Below, piece by piece: positions 34,474-43,054 of a DNA stretch of 64,000 bases. Below the pieces are notes generated by a model. It saw only the letters and a program-made list of their open reading frames with translations, ran no database searches and was not told the DNA's origin. Within the stretch, counting starts at the first letter, position 1; the number at the start of each line of letters is the position of its first letter. The translations under genes were made by a program, and so were the position numbers. The DNA is taken from NCBI RefSeq assembly GCF_025979705.1, contig NZ_CP110136.1, positions 2,232,001 to 2,296,000 of the forward strand. Direction: 5' to 3'. Origin of the DNA: Hymenobacter sp. YIM 151858-1. GTDB lineage: Bacteria > Bacteroidota > Bacteroidia > Cytophagales > Hymenobacteraceae.

Positions 34474-35835
34474 CTAGCCTTTGTAGAAGAGCCACTTCGA
34501 CAGCTCGCCGTAGGTTACTTTTTTGCCGTACATCAGAATACCCACGCGGTAGATGCGGCCCGCCAGCCAGATGGTGCCCATAAAACCGGCAATCAGCAGC
34601 GCCATCGACATGGCAATTTGCCAGGCCGGCACGCCGCCGAAGGGCAGGCGCATCATCATGGCAATGGGCGAGGTAAACGGAATCATCGACATCCAGAACG
34701 CCACCGAGCCGTTGGGGTTGGTTGTCAGGATGGCCTGCGACACCACAAACGTGAGTACCAGCGGCATCGTCACGGGCATCATAAACTGCTGGGTGTCGGT
34801 TTCGCTGTCCACGGCCGAGCCGATGGCCCCGAACAGGGCGCCGTAGAACAGGTACCCGCCCAGGAAGTAGAACAGGAAGCAGCCCAGCAGCAAGGGCATG
34901 TTCAGGTCGGCGTTGTCCAGGGCCTGAAAGGCTTTTGCCGAGAAGTTCTCCTTTTTCGCGGCCTCGTCGGCAGGCGTATCCTTGCGGGCAATGGCTGTAG
35001 CGTCAACATCGGCAGTAGTGCCCGAAACGCTGGCGGCCTGGCTAGCCACGGCCTTATCGGGGCTGACGAAGGCAGAAGCTGCTGTGCTGATGCCCATGGA
35101 AAGCAGCACCCACAACGCCAGCTGCGTAAAGCCCACGCCGGCAATGCCCAGCACCTTGCCCATCATCAGCTGGAAGGGCTTCACGGAGGAAATTACCACC
35201 TCCACAATGCGGTTGGTTTTTTCCTCCATCACGCCGCGCATAATCTGCACGCCGTAGAGGAAAATGAAGATGTAGATCAGGAAGCCGAAAAAGTACGCCA
35301 CGCCCGTGCTGATGCCCGTGCTGGAGCTCTTTTCGCCTTCATCACTCAGGCTCACGGTTTGCAGATCGATGTCGGCCTTGAGGTTATCGAGCACCGAGCG
35401 GTCGATGCCGGCTTGCTGCAGCCGGCGGTTTTCGATGGCTTTGTTGGCAGCCCGCCGAATGTCGTTTTCGAGGGTTAGGCTCAGGCCCTTCCGCGAAAAC
35501 ACCTGAAACCCATCGGGGTTGCCGATGTCCATTTTCGGTACGTACAGCAGGGCGTCGTACTTGGCTTTCTGAAACTCCTGCTTGGCCGTGGCCAAATCGG
35601 GCGATACGCGCGTGAAGCTGATGTCGTCCTTGCTTTCGGGCAGCTTATCGGCAAACAACCCGCCGGCATCGGCAATGGCTACCACCTTGCCGCTGTCCGA
35701 CATTTTCGCGATGAGCACCGGCACCGCAAACAAGGCCACCGTAAGCAGCGGCCCGATAAGCGACATGATGATAAAGCTTTTTTTGCGCACCCGAGTGAGG
35801 TACTCGCGCTGCGCGATAAGCCAGATTTTAGACAT
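34474..35835 (-). CDS. ABC-2 type transporter permease (NatB-like)
   Basis: A 453-residue permease starting MSKIWLIAQREYLTRVRKKS (ATG 35833-35835). One N-terminal membrane helix (IIMSLIGPLLTVALFAVPVL) precedes a periplasmic domain of about 130 residues, then five or so helices including YFFGFLIYIFIFLYGVQIMRG and the ABC2_membrane_3 signature EEKTNRIVEVVISSVKP. A second hydrophilic insert with TADVDATAIARKDTPADEAA lies near 305-345. It forms an exporter with the ATPase encoded upstream. The substrate (sodium, drug or lipid) is not readable. Confidence 0.88.
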   Translation of the reverse strand: MSKIWLIAQREYLTRVRKKSFIIMSLIGPLLTVALFAVPVLIAKMSDSGKVVAIADAGGLFADKLPESKDDISFTRVSPDLATAKQEFQKAKYDALLYVPKMDIGNPDGFQVFSRKGLSLTLENDIRRAANKAIENRRLQQAGIDRSVLDNLKADIDLQTVSLSDEGEKSSSTGISTGVAYFFGFLIYIFIFLYGVQIMRGVMEEKTNRIVEVVISSVKPFQLMMGKVLGIAGVGFTQLALWVLLSMGISTAASAFVSPDKAVASQAASVSGTTADVDATAIARKDTPADEAAKKENFSAKAFQALDNADLNMPLLLGCFLFYFLGGYLFYGALFGAIGSAVDSETDTQQFMMPVTMPLVLTFVVSQAILTTNPNGSVAFWMSMIPFTSPIAMMMRLPFGGVPAWQIAMSMALLIAGFMGTIWLAGRIYRVGILMYGKKVTYGELSKWLFYKG

Positions 35836-35964
35836 GATTGTGTTGATGTTTTGAGAGAAGAATAGCGCCTGCCGTGTAGGGCAGCAAGCACAAGCACTTG
35901 GGCGGGCCCCTAGGTGTTCGAAGGCTTTGCAGCACCTAGGCACAGCCGCAAAAGGCAGCCTGCC

Positions 35965-36918
35965 TTACGCCGTTACCGAGTCGGTTTCGGGCACGTAATC
36001 GGGCTGGGTTTCGCGCACGCGCCGGATAAAGATTTCGTTGATGCTCGGGATACGCTCGCGGAAAGCGTGCACCTCCACCCCGCCGGCCCCGATGAGGTAG
36101 CGCAGCAAATCGTTGGGCGTGAGGTCGTGCAAAATGCGGATGCGGGCGTAGAAATGGTCGTTTTCGCGCTTCTTCTGCTCCACCACTTCAAAATCGGGGT
36201 GCACCACCATCAGCTGGCCGCGGCCCTCCACCTCGTAGGTTTGGGTGCGGTAGGCGTTGCGCACGTCGCGCACTTGCCCATCCAGCACTTTCTGCGAGCG
36301 GTTAATCAGGGCAATGTGGTCGCAGAGCTCCTCCACCGACTCCATGCGGTGCGTGGAGAAGATGATGGTGGTACCCTGCTCGCGCAAGGCCAGGATTTCG
36401 TCCTTCAGCAGGTTGGCGTTGATGGGGTCGAAACCCGAGAACGGCTCGTCGAGAATGAGCAGGGCGGGGTCGTGCACCACGGTGGCCACAAACTGCACCT
36501 TCTGCTGCATGCCCTTCGAGAGGTCCTCTACGTTTTTGCCGGCCCAGGTTTTGATGTCGAACCGATCGAGCCAGTACCGGATTTTCTGGTTGGCCTCGGC
36601 CTTCGATAAGCCTTTCAGCTGCGCGAGGTACATCAGCTGCTCCCCTACTTTCATCTTTTTGTAGAGGCCGCGCTCCTCGGGCAGGTAGCCAATCTGGCCG
36701 ATGTGGGCGGGGTTCAGCCGCTCGCCCCGAAACCGGATTTCGCCACCGTCGGGGCCCGTAATTTGGGTAATGATGCGGATGAGCGAGGTTTTGCCGGCGC
36801 CGTTGGGGCCGAGCAGGCCAAAAATGGAGCCTTCAGGCACCTCGAGACTCACGCCATCGAGGGCGGTGTGGTTGGCGTACTGCTTGCGTACGTCAATCGC
36901 CTGTAAAATTGGTTTCAC
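35965..36918 (-). CDS. ABC transporter ATP-binding protein (NatA-like)
   Basis: A 317-residue ATPase. I favour the GTG at 36916-36918 (reading MKPILQAIDVRKQYANHTAL); the frame stays open to an ATG at 36975 but the extra 19 residues are not ABC-like. Walker A is GLLGPNGAGKTS, the Q-loop is in LPEERGLY, the signature is DLSKGMQQKV (SKGMQ for LSGGQ), Walker B is LLILDEPFSGFDP and the switch histidine is in FSTHRMES. A C-terminal DUF4162-type domain follows. It is 129 bases upstream of its permease; two CCTAGG sites lie in the gap. Confidence 0.9.
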   Translation of the reverse strand: MKPILQAIDVRKQYANHTALDGVSLEVPEGSIFGLLGPNGAGKTSLIRIITQITGPDGGEIRFRGERLNPAHIGQIGYLPEERGLYKKMKVGEQLMYLAQLKGLSKAEANQKIRYWLDRFDIKTWAGKNVEDLSKGMQQKVQFVATVVHDPALLILDEPFSGFDPINANLLKDEILALREQGTTIIFSTHRMESVEELCDHIALINRSQKVLDGQVRDVRNAYRTQTYEVEGRGQLMVVHPDFEVVEQKKRENDHFYARIRILHDLTPNDLLRYLIGAGGVEVHAFRERIPSINEIFIRRVRETQPDYVPETDSVTA

Positions 36919-37050
36919 GGCCGTTGAGAAATGGTTGTGGACAGCAAGGTAGAGACTTCGAACGCACGGCGGCACGCGCCGGCCCGAAATCTTGCCTGAA
37001 CGGTGGTTTTGGCCCGACCAAGCAGCGAAATGATAACTCAGACTGCGCGG

Positions 37051-37680
37051 CTACTCCTCGGCGCTCAGCTCGCGCAGCGAGGTTTCGAGGTAGTCGAGGT
37101 GTTGGCCGTACAGGGTTTGCAGGTACCAACGCGTAAACCAGCGGATTCCGAAAAACATGAGCACGCTAAACAGGAGGTATATCAAGCCCGTTATGCCCAG
37201 CGCCACCCACAGGGCGCGTCCGCTCAGGCGCTGCATGATTTCGCCCGCGATGTAAAAGATGCAAATCCCCATCGCCACTGGCGTCGACCAGAGCGTAACC
37301 CGGTAGTAAAGCCGCACCAGCCCGCGTAATCCGGCCAACTGCCTCGCTACGTGCTCGTGCACCGCCCCCGAAAAATCGGCCAGCCGATTGAGCACCGTCA
37401 GCTTGCGGTGATAGTAGAAACCGCTGAGCAGGCACACCACCACGAGGTACACCAACATGGCCCGCACTTGCCCCGTAACCCCGGCGGCTAGGCTTGCGCC
37501 GGCTCCGAGCACGAAGGCAACAGCGAGGGCAATTTCCAGCCAGGCGTTGCGGCGCATCTTGGCCACAGCGTTTTGGGAGCGGCGGCTCACGAGGCGTTCC
37601 AGCTTAGCCGCGTCGGTAGCGGCCCGGGGTTCGGTGGGCGCGGCTTGTTGCCAGCGGCGCCGCAGGTCATCAAGTTCCAT
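37051..37680 (-). CDS. Membrane protein coupled to an ECF sigma factor
   Basis: A 209-residue protein starting MELDDLRRRWQQ (ATG 37678-37680). The cytoplasmic N-terminal 60 residues are charged (WQQAAPTEPRAATDAAKLER). Four membrane segments follow: IALAVAFVLGAGASLAAGV, AMLVYLVVVCLLSGFYY, TPVAMGICIFYIAGEI and LGITGLIYLLFSVLMFFGI. The start ATG shares one base with the sigma factor stop (TGATG), so the two are translationally coupled. Position suggests an anti-sigma or sensor role, but no zinc-containing anti-sigma motif is seen. Confidence 0.75.
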   Translation of the reverse strand: MELDDLRRRWQQAAPTEPRAATDAAKLERLVSRRSQNAVAKMRRNAWLEIALAVAFVLGAGASLAAGVTGQVRAMLVYLVVVCLLSGFYYHRKLTVLNRLADFSGAVHEHVARQLAGLRGLVRLYYRVTLWSTPVAMGICIFYIAGEIMQRLSGRALWVALGITGLIYLLFSVLMFFGIRWFTRWYLQTLYGQHLDYLETSLRELSAEE

Positions 37681-38183
37681 CAGACGAGGCGAACAAACAG
37701 GGTGCGAAGTTTCTCTTGCACGCGGTGCATTTTCACGCGCACGTTGTTTTGGGTGATGCCGAGGATATCGGCCATTTCTTCGTAGCTGCGCTCTTCGAGG
37801 TACAGCAGCACAAAGGCCTTCTCTACTTCCGACAACCGCTCGATGGCGCGGTACAGCTGGGCCAGGTCGTCGCCTAGGTCGTCGGGGGGCGGGGCGGCGT
37901 AGGGGGCATCGGGCTCGAGCTCGGCGGTACCGGGGTGGCGGGTGCGGCGCCGCAAATCGGATATGGCCACGTTGAGGGCTACGCGGTAGAGCCAGGTGCT
38001 GAGCTTGGCCGCGCCGGGCTGGTAGCGGGGCCACGCGCGCCACAGCTGCAGCACAATTTCCTGGTACAGGTCCTGCTGATCGGTGGCATCGGGGCAGTAC
38101 ATGCGGCACACGCGCCACAGCAACGGCTGATGCTCGGCCAGGCGAGCGGTAAATTCGGCAGATGAGGGTGCGGCAGGGCTCAT
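37680..38183 (-). CDS. ECF-family RNA polymerase sigma factor
   Basis: A 167-residue sigma-70 family regulator. Region 2 is seen in HQPLLWRVCRMYCPDATDQQ and DLYQEIVLQLWRAWPRYQ plus STWLYRVALNVAISDLRRR; region 4 in YRAIERLSEVEKAFVLLYLE and YEEMADILGITQNNVRVKMH. A Pro-rich linker joins them. The chosen start is the ATG at 38181-38183 (MSPAAPSSAEF); an in-frame ATG six bases earlier is possible. CCTAGG at 37873. It overlaps the downstream membrane protein gene. Confidence 0.92.
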   Translation of the reverse strand: MSPAAPSSAEFTARLAEHQPLLWRVCRMYCPDATDQQDLYQEIVLQLWRAWPRYQPGAAKLSTWLYRVALNVAISDLRRRTRHPGTAELEPDAPYAAPPPDDLGDDLAQLYRAIERLSEVEKAFVLLYLEERSYEEMADILGITQNNVRVKMHRVQEKLRTLFVRLV

Positions 38184-38284
38184 GAGCAACTAAGTCGACG
38201 AATTAATCGCCCCTGCTGCGCACGCATTACACCCAGCCCCGAATATTTTTCTGGTGGTAGAGCAGCGGGTTTCGCAAGCCTAAC

Positions 38285-38318
38285 AAAAAAGCCCGATCTG
38301 CTTAGCAGATCGGGCTTC
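38285..38318 (-). terminator. Terminator of dnaJ
   Basis: Arms AGCCCGATCTGC and GCAGATCGGGCT around TTA, with six Ts on the minus strand after the stem. Confidence 0.92.
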
Positions 38319-38342
38319 GGTAGCACCTAGGGTGCCAGGGGT

Positions 38343-39488
38343 TTACTGAAAGTACTCTTTCACTTTCTCGAAGAAGCCTTTCTCGTTTTTGCCGGGGCTG
38401 GGCGTAAAGTTGGGCGACGAACGCAGCTTTTCGAGCAGGGCGCGCTCCTCGTTGGTCACGTTCTTGGGCGTCCAGACGTTGATGTGAATCAGTTGGTCGC
38501 CTTTGCCGTAGCCATTCAGGTCGGGAATGCCTTTGCCGCGCAGGCGCAGAATTTTGCCGGCCTGCGTGCCCGGGTCAATCTTCACCTTCACCTTGCCCTC
38601 AATGGTGGGCACCTCCACGCTGGCACCTAGGGCCGCATCGATGATGGAGATGTACTGATCGAGCACCACGTTGTTGCCGTCGCGCTTCAGCAGTTCGTGC
38701 GGCTCCTCCTCAATCTGAATGAGCAGGTCGCCGGGTACGCCGCCGCGCTCGGGGTAGTTGCCTTTGCCGTTCATGCTCAGCTGCATGCCCTCGGCCACGC
38801 CCGCCGGAATGTTGATCGGAATGATTTCTTCCTGCAACTGGCGGCCTTCGCCGTGGCACACGTCGCACTTGTTCGTTACCACCTTGCCCTCGCCGTGGCA
38901 GGTGGGGCAGGTGCTGCTGCTCACCATTTGGCCGAGCATGGTTTGCACCACGCGCTTTACCTGGCCCTGGCCGTGGCAGGTGCCGCAATCGTGCACCTCG
39001 GTGCCATTTTTGGCGCCCGTGCCCGAGCAGGTGTTGCAAGCCGTGTAGCGCTTTACCTTAATTTTCTTCTCAACGCCGTTGGCTACTTCGTCGAGGTCGA
39101 GCTTCAGCTTGATGCGCAGGTTGGAGCCTTTGCGCACGCGCCGGCCCTGGCTGCGGGCACCGCCGCCGAAAAAGCCCTCGAAGCCGCCGCCCCCGAAAAT
39201 GTCGCCGAACTGCGAGAAGATGTCCTCCATGCTCGGTCCGTGGCCGTTGCCGCCGGCTCCGCCTACGCCCTGGTGGCCAAACCGGTCGTAGCGGGCGCGC
39301 TTCTGGTCGTCCGACAATACCTCGTAGGCCTCGGCGGCTTCCTTAAACTTGTCTTCGGCCGAAGGGTCGTCGGGGTTCTTGTCGGGGTGAAACTTGATGG
39401 CCACCTTGCGGTACGCCTTCTTGATTTCATCGGCCGACGCGTTTTTGGCTACGCCCAGTATCTCGTAATAGTCTCGCTTCGTCGACAT
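38343..39488 (-). CDS. dnaJ: Chaperone protein DnaJ
   Basis: Hsp40 co-chaperone that stimulates DnaK. The 381-residue protein has the J domain with [12 protein letters not shown] near residue 32, a G/F-rich linker ([15 protein letters not shown]), four zinc modules [24 protein letters not shown] and CDVCHGEG, and the two C-terminal substrate-binding barrels ending before [10 protein letters not shown]. Length and order are those of a type I DnaJ. grpE is 88 bases upstream; dnaK is not in the window. Confidence 0.97.
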   Translation of the reverse strand: MSTKRDYYEILGVAKNASADEIKKAYRKVAIKFHPDKNPDDPSAEDKFKEAAEAYEVLSDDQKRARYDRFGHQGVGGAGGNGHGPSMEDIFSQFGDIFGGGGFEGFFGGGARSQGRRVRKGSNLRIKLKLDLDEVANGVEKKIKVKRYTACNTCSGTGAKNGTEVHDCGTCHGQGQVKRVVQTMLGQMVSSSTCPTCHGEGKVVTNKCDVCHGEGRQLQEEIIPINIPAGVAEGMQLSMNGKGNYPERGGVPGDLLIQIEEEPHELLKRDGNNVVLDQYISIIDAALGASVEVPTIEGKVKVKIDPGTQAGKILRLRGKGIPDLNGYGKGDQLIHINVWTPKNVTNEERALLEKLRSSPNFTPSPGKNEKGFFEKVKEYFQ

Positions 39489-39497
39489 GACGTTGTC

Positions 39498-39568
39498 GGT
39501 ATTAGGTATTCAGTATCAGGTGTTAAGATCATGTTGGCCCTAAGTCCAACTACCCAATACCTACTACC
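39498..39568. repeat. Short inverted repeat between grpE and dnaJ
   Basis: GGTATTAGGTATTCAGTA (39498-39515) is an imperfect complement of TACCCAATACCTACTACC (39551-39568), with a 35-base loop. The AT-rich GTATTAGGTATT units differ from the flanking coding DNA and look like a small dispersed repeat. Confidence 0.55.
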
Positions 39569-39576
39569 AGAAAAAT

Positions 39577-40161
39577 TTACTGTCCTAGCACCACCTTGGC
39601 GTGGCGAATCACTTTGTCGCCGAGGTAGTAGCCCTTTTCCACTTCGTCGACCACCTTGCCCTTCAGGTCTTCCGACGGAGCCGGAATCTGGGTAATGGCC
39701 TCGTGCAATTCGGGGTCGAACGCCCCGCCTTTGGTCTCCATCGTCTGCAGGCCTTTTTGCTGCAGGGCTTTCGTGATCTTGCCGTAGATGATGTCGATGC
39801 TTTCGCGCACCACATTGGCATCGTCGGTATTCTGGGTGTGCTGGCGGGCCCGCTCAAAGTCATCGAGCACGGGTAGCAGCACCATCATCAGCTCCTGGTT
39901 GGCCGTCTTGAACAGGTCGGCGCGCTCTTTGGTGGTGCGGCGCTTGTAGTTCTCGAACTCGGCCGCGAGGCGCAGGTACTTGTCTTTCAAATCGGCTATT
40001 TCCTGGTCGGCACGCGAGGCATCGGCCGCGGCCCCGCCGTTGTCGGCAGTTTCGGCGGTAGCTTGCTCGTCAAACATTTCGCCGGCTACGTGGTCGGCGT
40101 GGTTGGTCGCGCCATTGGTTTGCTGCGACTCTTCGGTGTGCGGATATTGTGCGTCAGCCAT
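39577..40161 (-). CDS. grpE: Nucleotide exchange factor GrpE
   Basis: It releases ADP from DnaK. The 194-residue protein has an acidic disordered N terminus (about 1-50), a long helix with DQEIADLKDKYLRLAAEFEN and YKRRTTKERADL, the dimer region LMMVLLPVLDDFERA, and the C-terminal head with GGAFDPELHEAITQIP and EVEKGYYLGDKVIRHAKVVL. It forms a heat-shock pair with dnaJ downstream. Confidence 0.96.
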   Translation of the reverse strand: MADAQYPHTEESQQTNGATNHADHVAGEMFDEQATAETADNGGAAADASRADQEIADLKDKYLRLAAEFENYKRRTTKERADLFKTANQELMMVLLPVLDDFERARQHTQNTDDANVVRESIDIIYGKITKALQQKGLQTMETKGGAFDPELHEAITQIPAPSEDLKGKVVDEVEKGYYLGDKVIRHAKVVLGQ

Positions 40162-40290
40162 TCCTTACAGCTTCTATTTCAGGGGATGGGTGTTCCTTTT
40201 CAGAACACCTGCAGGCACAAGGAGCCTGCCAAACGCCACCGTGGTGACATAGTGGCACAGAAACCTCAGCCCTAGGTGGTTTAGTTCAGA

Positions 40291-40298
40291 CAAAGTAA
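40291..40298 (-). promoter_or_regulatory. -7-like element of grpE
   Basis: Minus strand TTACTTTG, one mismatch from TAnnTTTG, with a TTG about 24 bases upstream. It predicts a leader of about 120 bases. Confidence 0.35.
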
Positions 40299-40413
40299 CG
40301 CAGCCAGCCGCACTTGGCCGGCCAATTGGCGCACCCGGCTGCAGGCGATAGTTTGCGCTGCCACCGGGGTCCATTTCGCTCTGAAAATGTTTATAGTCTT
40401 AATACTGACTAAG

Positions 40414-40421
40414 TATCTTTA
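40414..40421 (+). promoter_or_regulatory. -7 element of the GAF gene
   Basis: TATCTTTA, one mismatch from TAnnTTTG, about 57 bases before the GAF start; TTTATAG upstream is a weak -33. Confidence 0.4.
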
Positions 40422-40478
40422 CAGCGCCGCCCGCTGCCCCAAAGCAGTCCTCCTACACACCAAGTTCACTCGCCTGCC

Positions 40479-40967
40479 ATGACAACCACCGCTCAACTAC
40501 AAGACTCAACCATGCAGCTTGAGGTAAGCGAGTTTACTCACATTCTGCACCTGCACGGCATTCACGCTGCCCTCAAATACCTGAACAACCGCACCCCGCA
40601 CCGCTACACGGGTATTTTCCGCTTCGATGGCGACACGCTCCGCAACGAGGCCCTGTACGACCGCTACAACCCCACGCAGGAGAAAGGTGCCGATGCCCCC
40701 ATGGAGGCAACATATTGCTCGTTGGTGGGCCGGCAGCAACAACCCCTGGAAATAAACGATGCCTCCACCGACTTGCGCGTGAAAGGCATCGTTGATACAC
40801 CCGTGGTGTCGTACTGCGGAGTGCTTATCCGCGATGGGCAAGGCCAGCCATTCGGCACGCTTTGCCACTACGACATGCAGCGCTGCCAGGAGCGCAGCAC
40901 CGATTTGCCCCTGCTCGAAGCCGCCGCCCAGCTGTTTTATGCGCAGCTAAGGCCAGCGGCTTCCTAG
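40479..40967 (+). CDS. Stand-alone GAF-domain protein
   Basis: A 162-residue soluble protein consisting of one GAF domain: LKYLNNRTPHRYTGIFRFDG, then PMEATYCSLVGRQQQPLEIN, DTPVVSYCGVLIRDGQGQPF and GTLCHYDMQRCQ. The pattern ATYCSLV..., followed by SYCGVLI and FGTLCHYD, matches GAF sensors that bind small ligands or chromophores; the cysteines C80, C115 and C128 (approximate) could be relevant. No kinase, cyclase or DNA-binding domain is attached, so the output partner is unknown. Confidence 0.82.
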   Translation: MTTTAQLQDSTMQLEVSEFTHILHLHGIHAALKYLNNRTPHRYTGIFRFDGDTLRNEALYDRYNPTQEKGADAPMEATYCSLVGRQQQPLEINDASTDLRVKGIVDTPVVSYCGVLIRDGQGQPFGTLCHYDMQRCQERSTDLPLLEAAAQLFYAQLRPAAS

Positions 40968-40981
40968 GTCGGTTGGCGGCA

Positions 40982-42088
40982 CTAGTCGAACTGGTCCTCC
41001 GACAATTCCTGCTCGTCGTCTTCGAACTCGTCCGCGTCGTCGTTGCTTTTCTGTACCCAAATGCTGTGGCGCAGCGGCTTGGGGTCTTCGCGGCGGGCTT
41101 CTTGAATTTGCTGCCAGAGCAGGTCCTTCAGCTTCTGAATGTTTTTCTGGGTGATGCTGGAGATGAACACGTGCGGCACATCGTGGGGCAGCGTGGCCGT
41201 AATTTCGGCCTCCAGCTCCTCGTCCAGCATATCGGATTTAGTGATGGCCAGCACTCGGCGCTTTTCCAGCAAGTCGGGATTAAACTGCTCCAGCTCGCTC
41301 AGCAGCACCTGGTACTCGGCGGCAATATCCGGCGAGTCGGCCGCAATCATGAACAGCAGCGTGGCGTTGCGCTCGATGTGCCGCAAAAAGCGCAGCCCCA
41401 GGCCTTTGCCCTCGGCCGCCCCCTCAATAATACCCGGAATATCGGCCATCACGAACGACTGGTAGTCGCGGTAGCCTACCACCCCTAGGTTGGGCACCAG
41501 GGTGGTGAAGGCATAATCGGCAATTTTGGGCGTGGCAGCCGAAACCACCGACAGCAGCGTGCTTTTGCCCGCGTTCGGGAAGCCCACCAAACCCACGTCG
41601 GCCAGCAGCTTCAGCTCCAGAATATTCCAGACTTCCTGGCCCGGCTCGCCGGGCTGCGCGTAGGTTGGCGCCTGGTTGGTGGCCGACTTGAAGTGGTCGT
41701 TGCCGAGGCCGCCGCGGCCGCCCGGCGTCAGGATGATCTGCTGCCCGTCTTCGGTAATCTCGGCCCGCACTTCGCCCGTTTCGGCGTCGCGGGCAATGGT
41801 ACCCAGGGGCACTTCCAGGATAATGTCTTCGCCCTGTGCGCCGGTGCGCAGGTTTTCGCCGCCGCCTTCGCCGTGGCCGGCAATTACGTGCTTCTTGTAC
41901 TGCAGGTGCAGCAGTGTCCAGAGCTGCTTGTTGCCTTTGAGGATGATATGACCACCGCGGCCACCGTCGCCGCCATCGGGGCCACCTAGGGGCTTGCCTT
42001 TGGCGCGGAACATATGGCGCGAACCGGCTCCGCCCCTACCCGAGCGGCAGCAGATTTTTACGTAGTCGATGAAGTTGTTGGAAGCCAC
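40982..42088 (-). CDS. obgE: Obg-family GTPase
   Basis: Ribosome-associated GTPase needed for 50S maturation. The 368-residue protein has the Gly-rich Obg fold at 1-160 ([43 protein letters not shown]), then the G domain with G1 [10 protein letters not shown]2 in [12 protein letters not shown]3 DIPGIIEGA and G4 TKSD, and an acidic C-terminal tail ([19 protein letters not shown]). Gene order hpt-adk-obgE is conserved in this phylum. Confidence 0.97.
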   Translation of the reverse strand: MASNNFIDYVKICCRSGRGGAGSRHMFRAKGKPLGGPDGGDGGRGGHIILKGNKQLWTLLHLQYKKHVIAGHGEGGGENLRTGAQGEDIILEVPLGTIARDAETGEVRAEITEDGQQIILTPGGRGGLGNDHFKSATNQAPTYAQPGEPGQEVWNILELKLLADVGLVGFPNAGKSTLLSVVSAATPKIADYAFTTLVPNLGVVGYRDYQSFVMADIPGIIEGAAEGKGLGLRFLRHIERNATLLFMIAADSPDIAAEYQVLLSELEQFNPDLLEKRRVLAITKSDMLDEELEAEITATLPHDVPHVFISSITQKNIQKLKDLLWQQIQEARREDPKPLRHSIWVQKSNDDADEFEDDEQELSEDQFD

Positions 42089-42100
42089 AGGCGGTCAGTA

Positions 42101-42202
42101 ATTGGATGAGTGAATGAGCGAATGAGCGGATGAATGGATGAGTTGCGCGGGGTTGGCCGCGTATCTACTCATCTGCTCATCCGTTCATCCACTCATTCCA
42201 AT
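42101..42202. repeat. Palindromic repeat built of GGATGAnn units
   Basis: The left arm from ATTGGATGAG is made of degenerate eight-base units (GGATGAGT, GAATGAGC, GGATGAAT) and the right arm to CCACTCATTCCAAT is its imperfect complement, with a GC-rich loop near 42132-42160. Another palindrome begins six bases later. Confidence 0.75.
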
Positions 42203-42207
42203 AAAGC

Positions 42208-42306
42208 CGTCATCCTGAGCAAAGCGTAGGGTCTTGTCAGGACGGAACGGGTTTGGTAAACACCGTTCCAGCGTGATAAGGTCCTTCGCTTGGCTCAGGA
42301 TGACGG
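42208..42306. repeat. GTCAT-type palindromic repeat (CCGTCATCCTGAGC form)
   Basis: Left arm from CCGTCATCCTGAGCAAAGCG and right arm to GGCTCAGGATGACGG pair imperfectly around a central loop. Its right arm shares GATAAGGTCCTTCGC with the 30.4 kb repeat. Confidence 0.8.
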
Positions 42307-42352
42307 GATGGTATCGGTAGCGGGTTCGGCAGGCCAAACCCACGCCGCAAAG

Positions 42353-42976
42353 TTATGCTTTTACCTCGTCGGCGGCCTGGCTGCCATCAACCACCGTAGC
42401 GGGCTGGTGCGAATCGATGAGGTGGCAGAGTTGCTGGAAGATGCCGTCGATGGAGCCGATGCCGTTTACAGCGTGGAATTTATCCTGCTCGGCGTAGTAC
42501 GAGGCCACTTGGGCGGTTTTGGTGTTGTACTCCACCACGCGGCGCCGGATCAGCTCTTCGTTCTGGTCGTCGGGGCGGCCCGAGGTTTTGCCGCGCTCGA
42601 GCAGGCGCTTCACCAGTTCGTCTTCGGTTACCTCCAGGGCAATCATGCACGAAATGCCGGTGTCGTAGCGCTGCATCAGCTCGTCGAGCGCCACGGCCTG
42701 CGGAATCGTACGCGGAAAACCGTCGAAGATGAAGCCGCCGGCGGTTCGGTTGCTGGCCAGTTGCGTCTCGATCATGCCAATCACCACCGCATCGGGCACC
42801 AACTCGCCGGCATCCATGAGTTTTTTGGCCGTGAGGCCAAGCTCGGTGCCTTGAGCAATTTGCGAGCGGAGCAAGTCGCCGGTGGAGAGGTGTACCAGGC
42901 CATAACGCTGAATGAGGTTTTGGCTCTGGGTTCCTTTACCAGCCCCGGGAGGGCCGAACAACACAATATTAAGCAT
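42353..42976 (-). CDS. adk: Adenylate kinase
   Basis: It interconverts ATP plus AMP and two ADP. The 207-residue protein has the P-loop GPPGAGKGTQS, AMP-binding LSTGDLLRSQI and FIFDGFPRTIPQA, and the arginines in RRRVVEYNTKTAQV. It lacks a zinc-finger LID (short LID at SGRPDDQNEE), giving the short-form enzyme typical of Bacteroidota. A C-terminal extension of about 15 residues (HQPATVVDGSQAADEVKA) is poorly conserved. Confidence 0.95.
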   Translation of the reverse strand: MLNIVLFGPPGAGKGTQSQNLIQRYGLVHLSTGDLLRSQIAQGTELGLTAKKLMDAGELVPDAVVIGMIETQLASNRTAGGFIFDGFPRTIPQAVALDELMQRYDTGISCMIALEVTEDELVKRLLERGKTSGRPDDQNEELIRRRVVEYNTKTAQVASYYAEQDKFHAVNGIGSIDGIFQQLCHLIDSHQPATVVDGSQAADEVKA

Positions 42977-43054
42977 GACGCGAGAAAGCGGGAGGGATTG
43001 TGAGAAAAACGGGGGCGAGTGTAATATAAGAAAGATTAGCCAAGTCTGGGCGCG

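Larger units (their letters stand above)
40162..40478. other. 317-base divergent region between grpE and the GAF gene
   Basis: It holds a -7-like box on each strand (40291-40298 minus, 40414-40421 plus), a CCTAGG at 40271 and no other structure that I can support. No heat-shock CIRCE-type inverted repeat was seen. Confidence 0.5.

Noticed and set aside
37051-38118. A single 355-codon minus-strand ORF covering the sigma factor and membrane protein region
   Set aside because: Its first 146 codons are the sigma gene in the wrong frame (Arg/Pro-rich). The real membrane protein begins at the ATG at 37678-37680 and the sigma factor lies in another frame.
42101-42202. CRISPR-like array
   Set aside because: The units are short (about eight bases), degenerate, without spacers, and arranged as an inverted repeat; no cas genes exist in the window.
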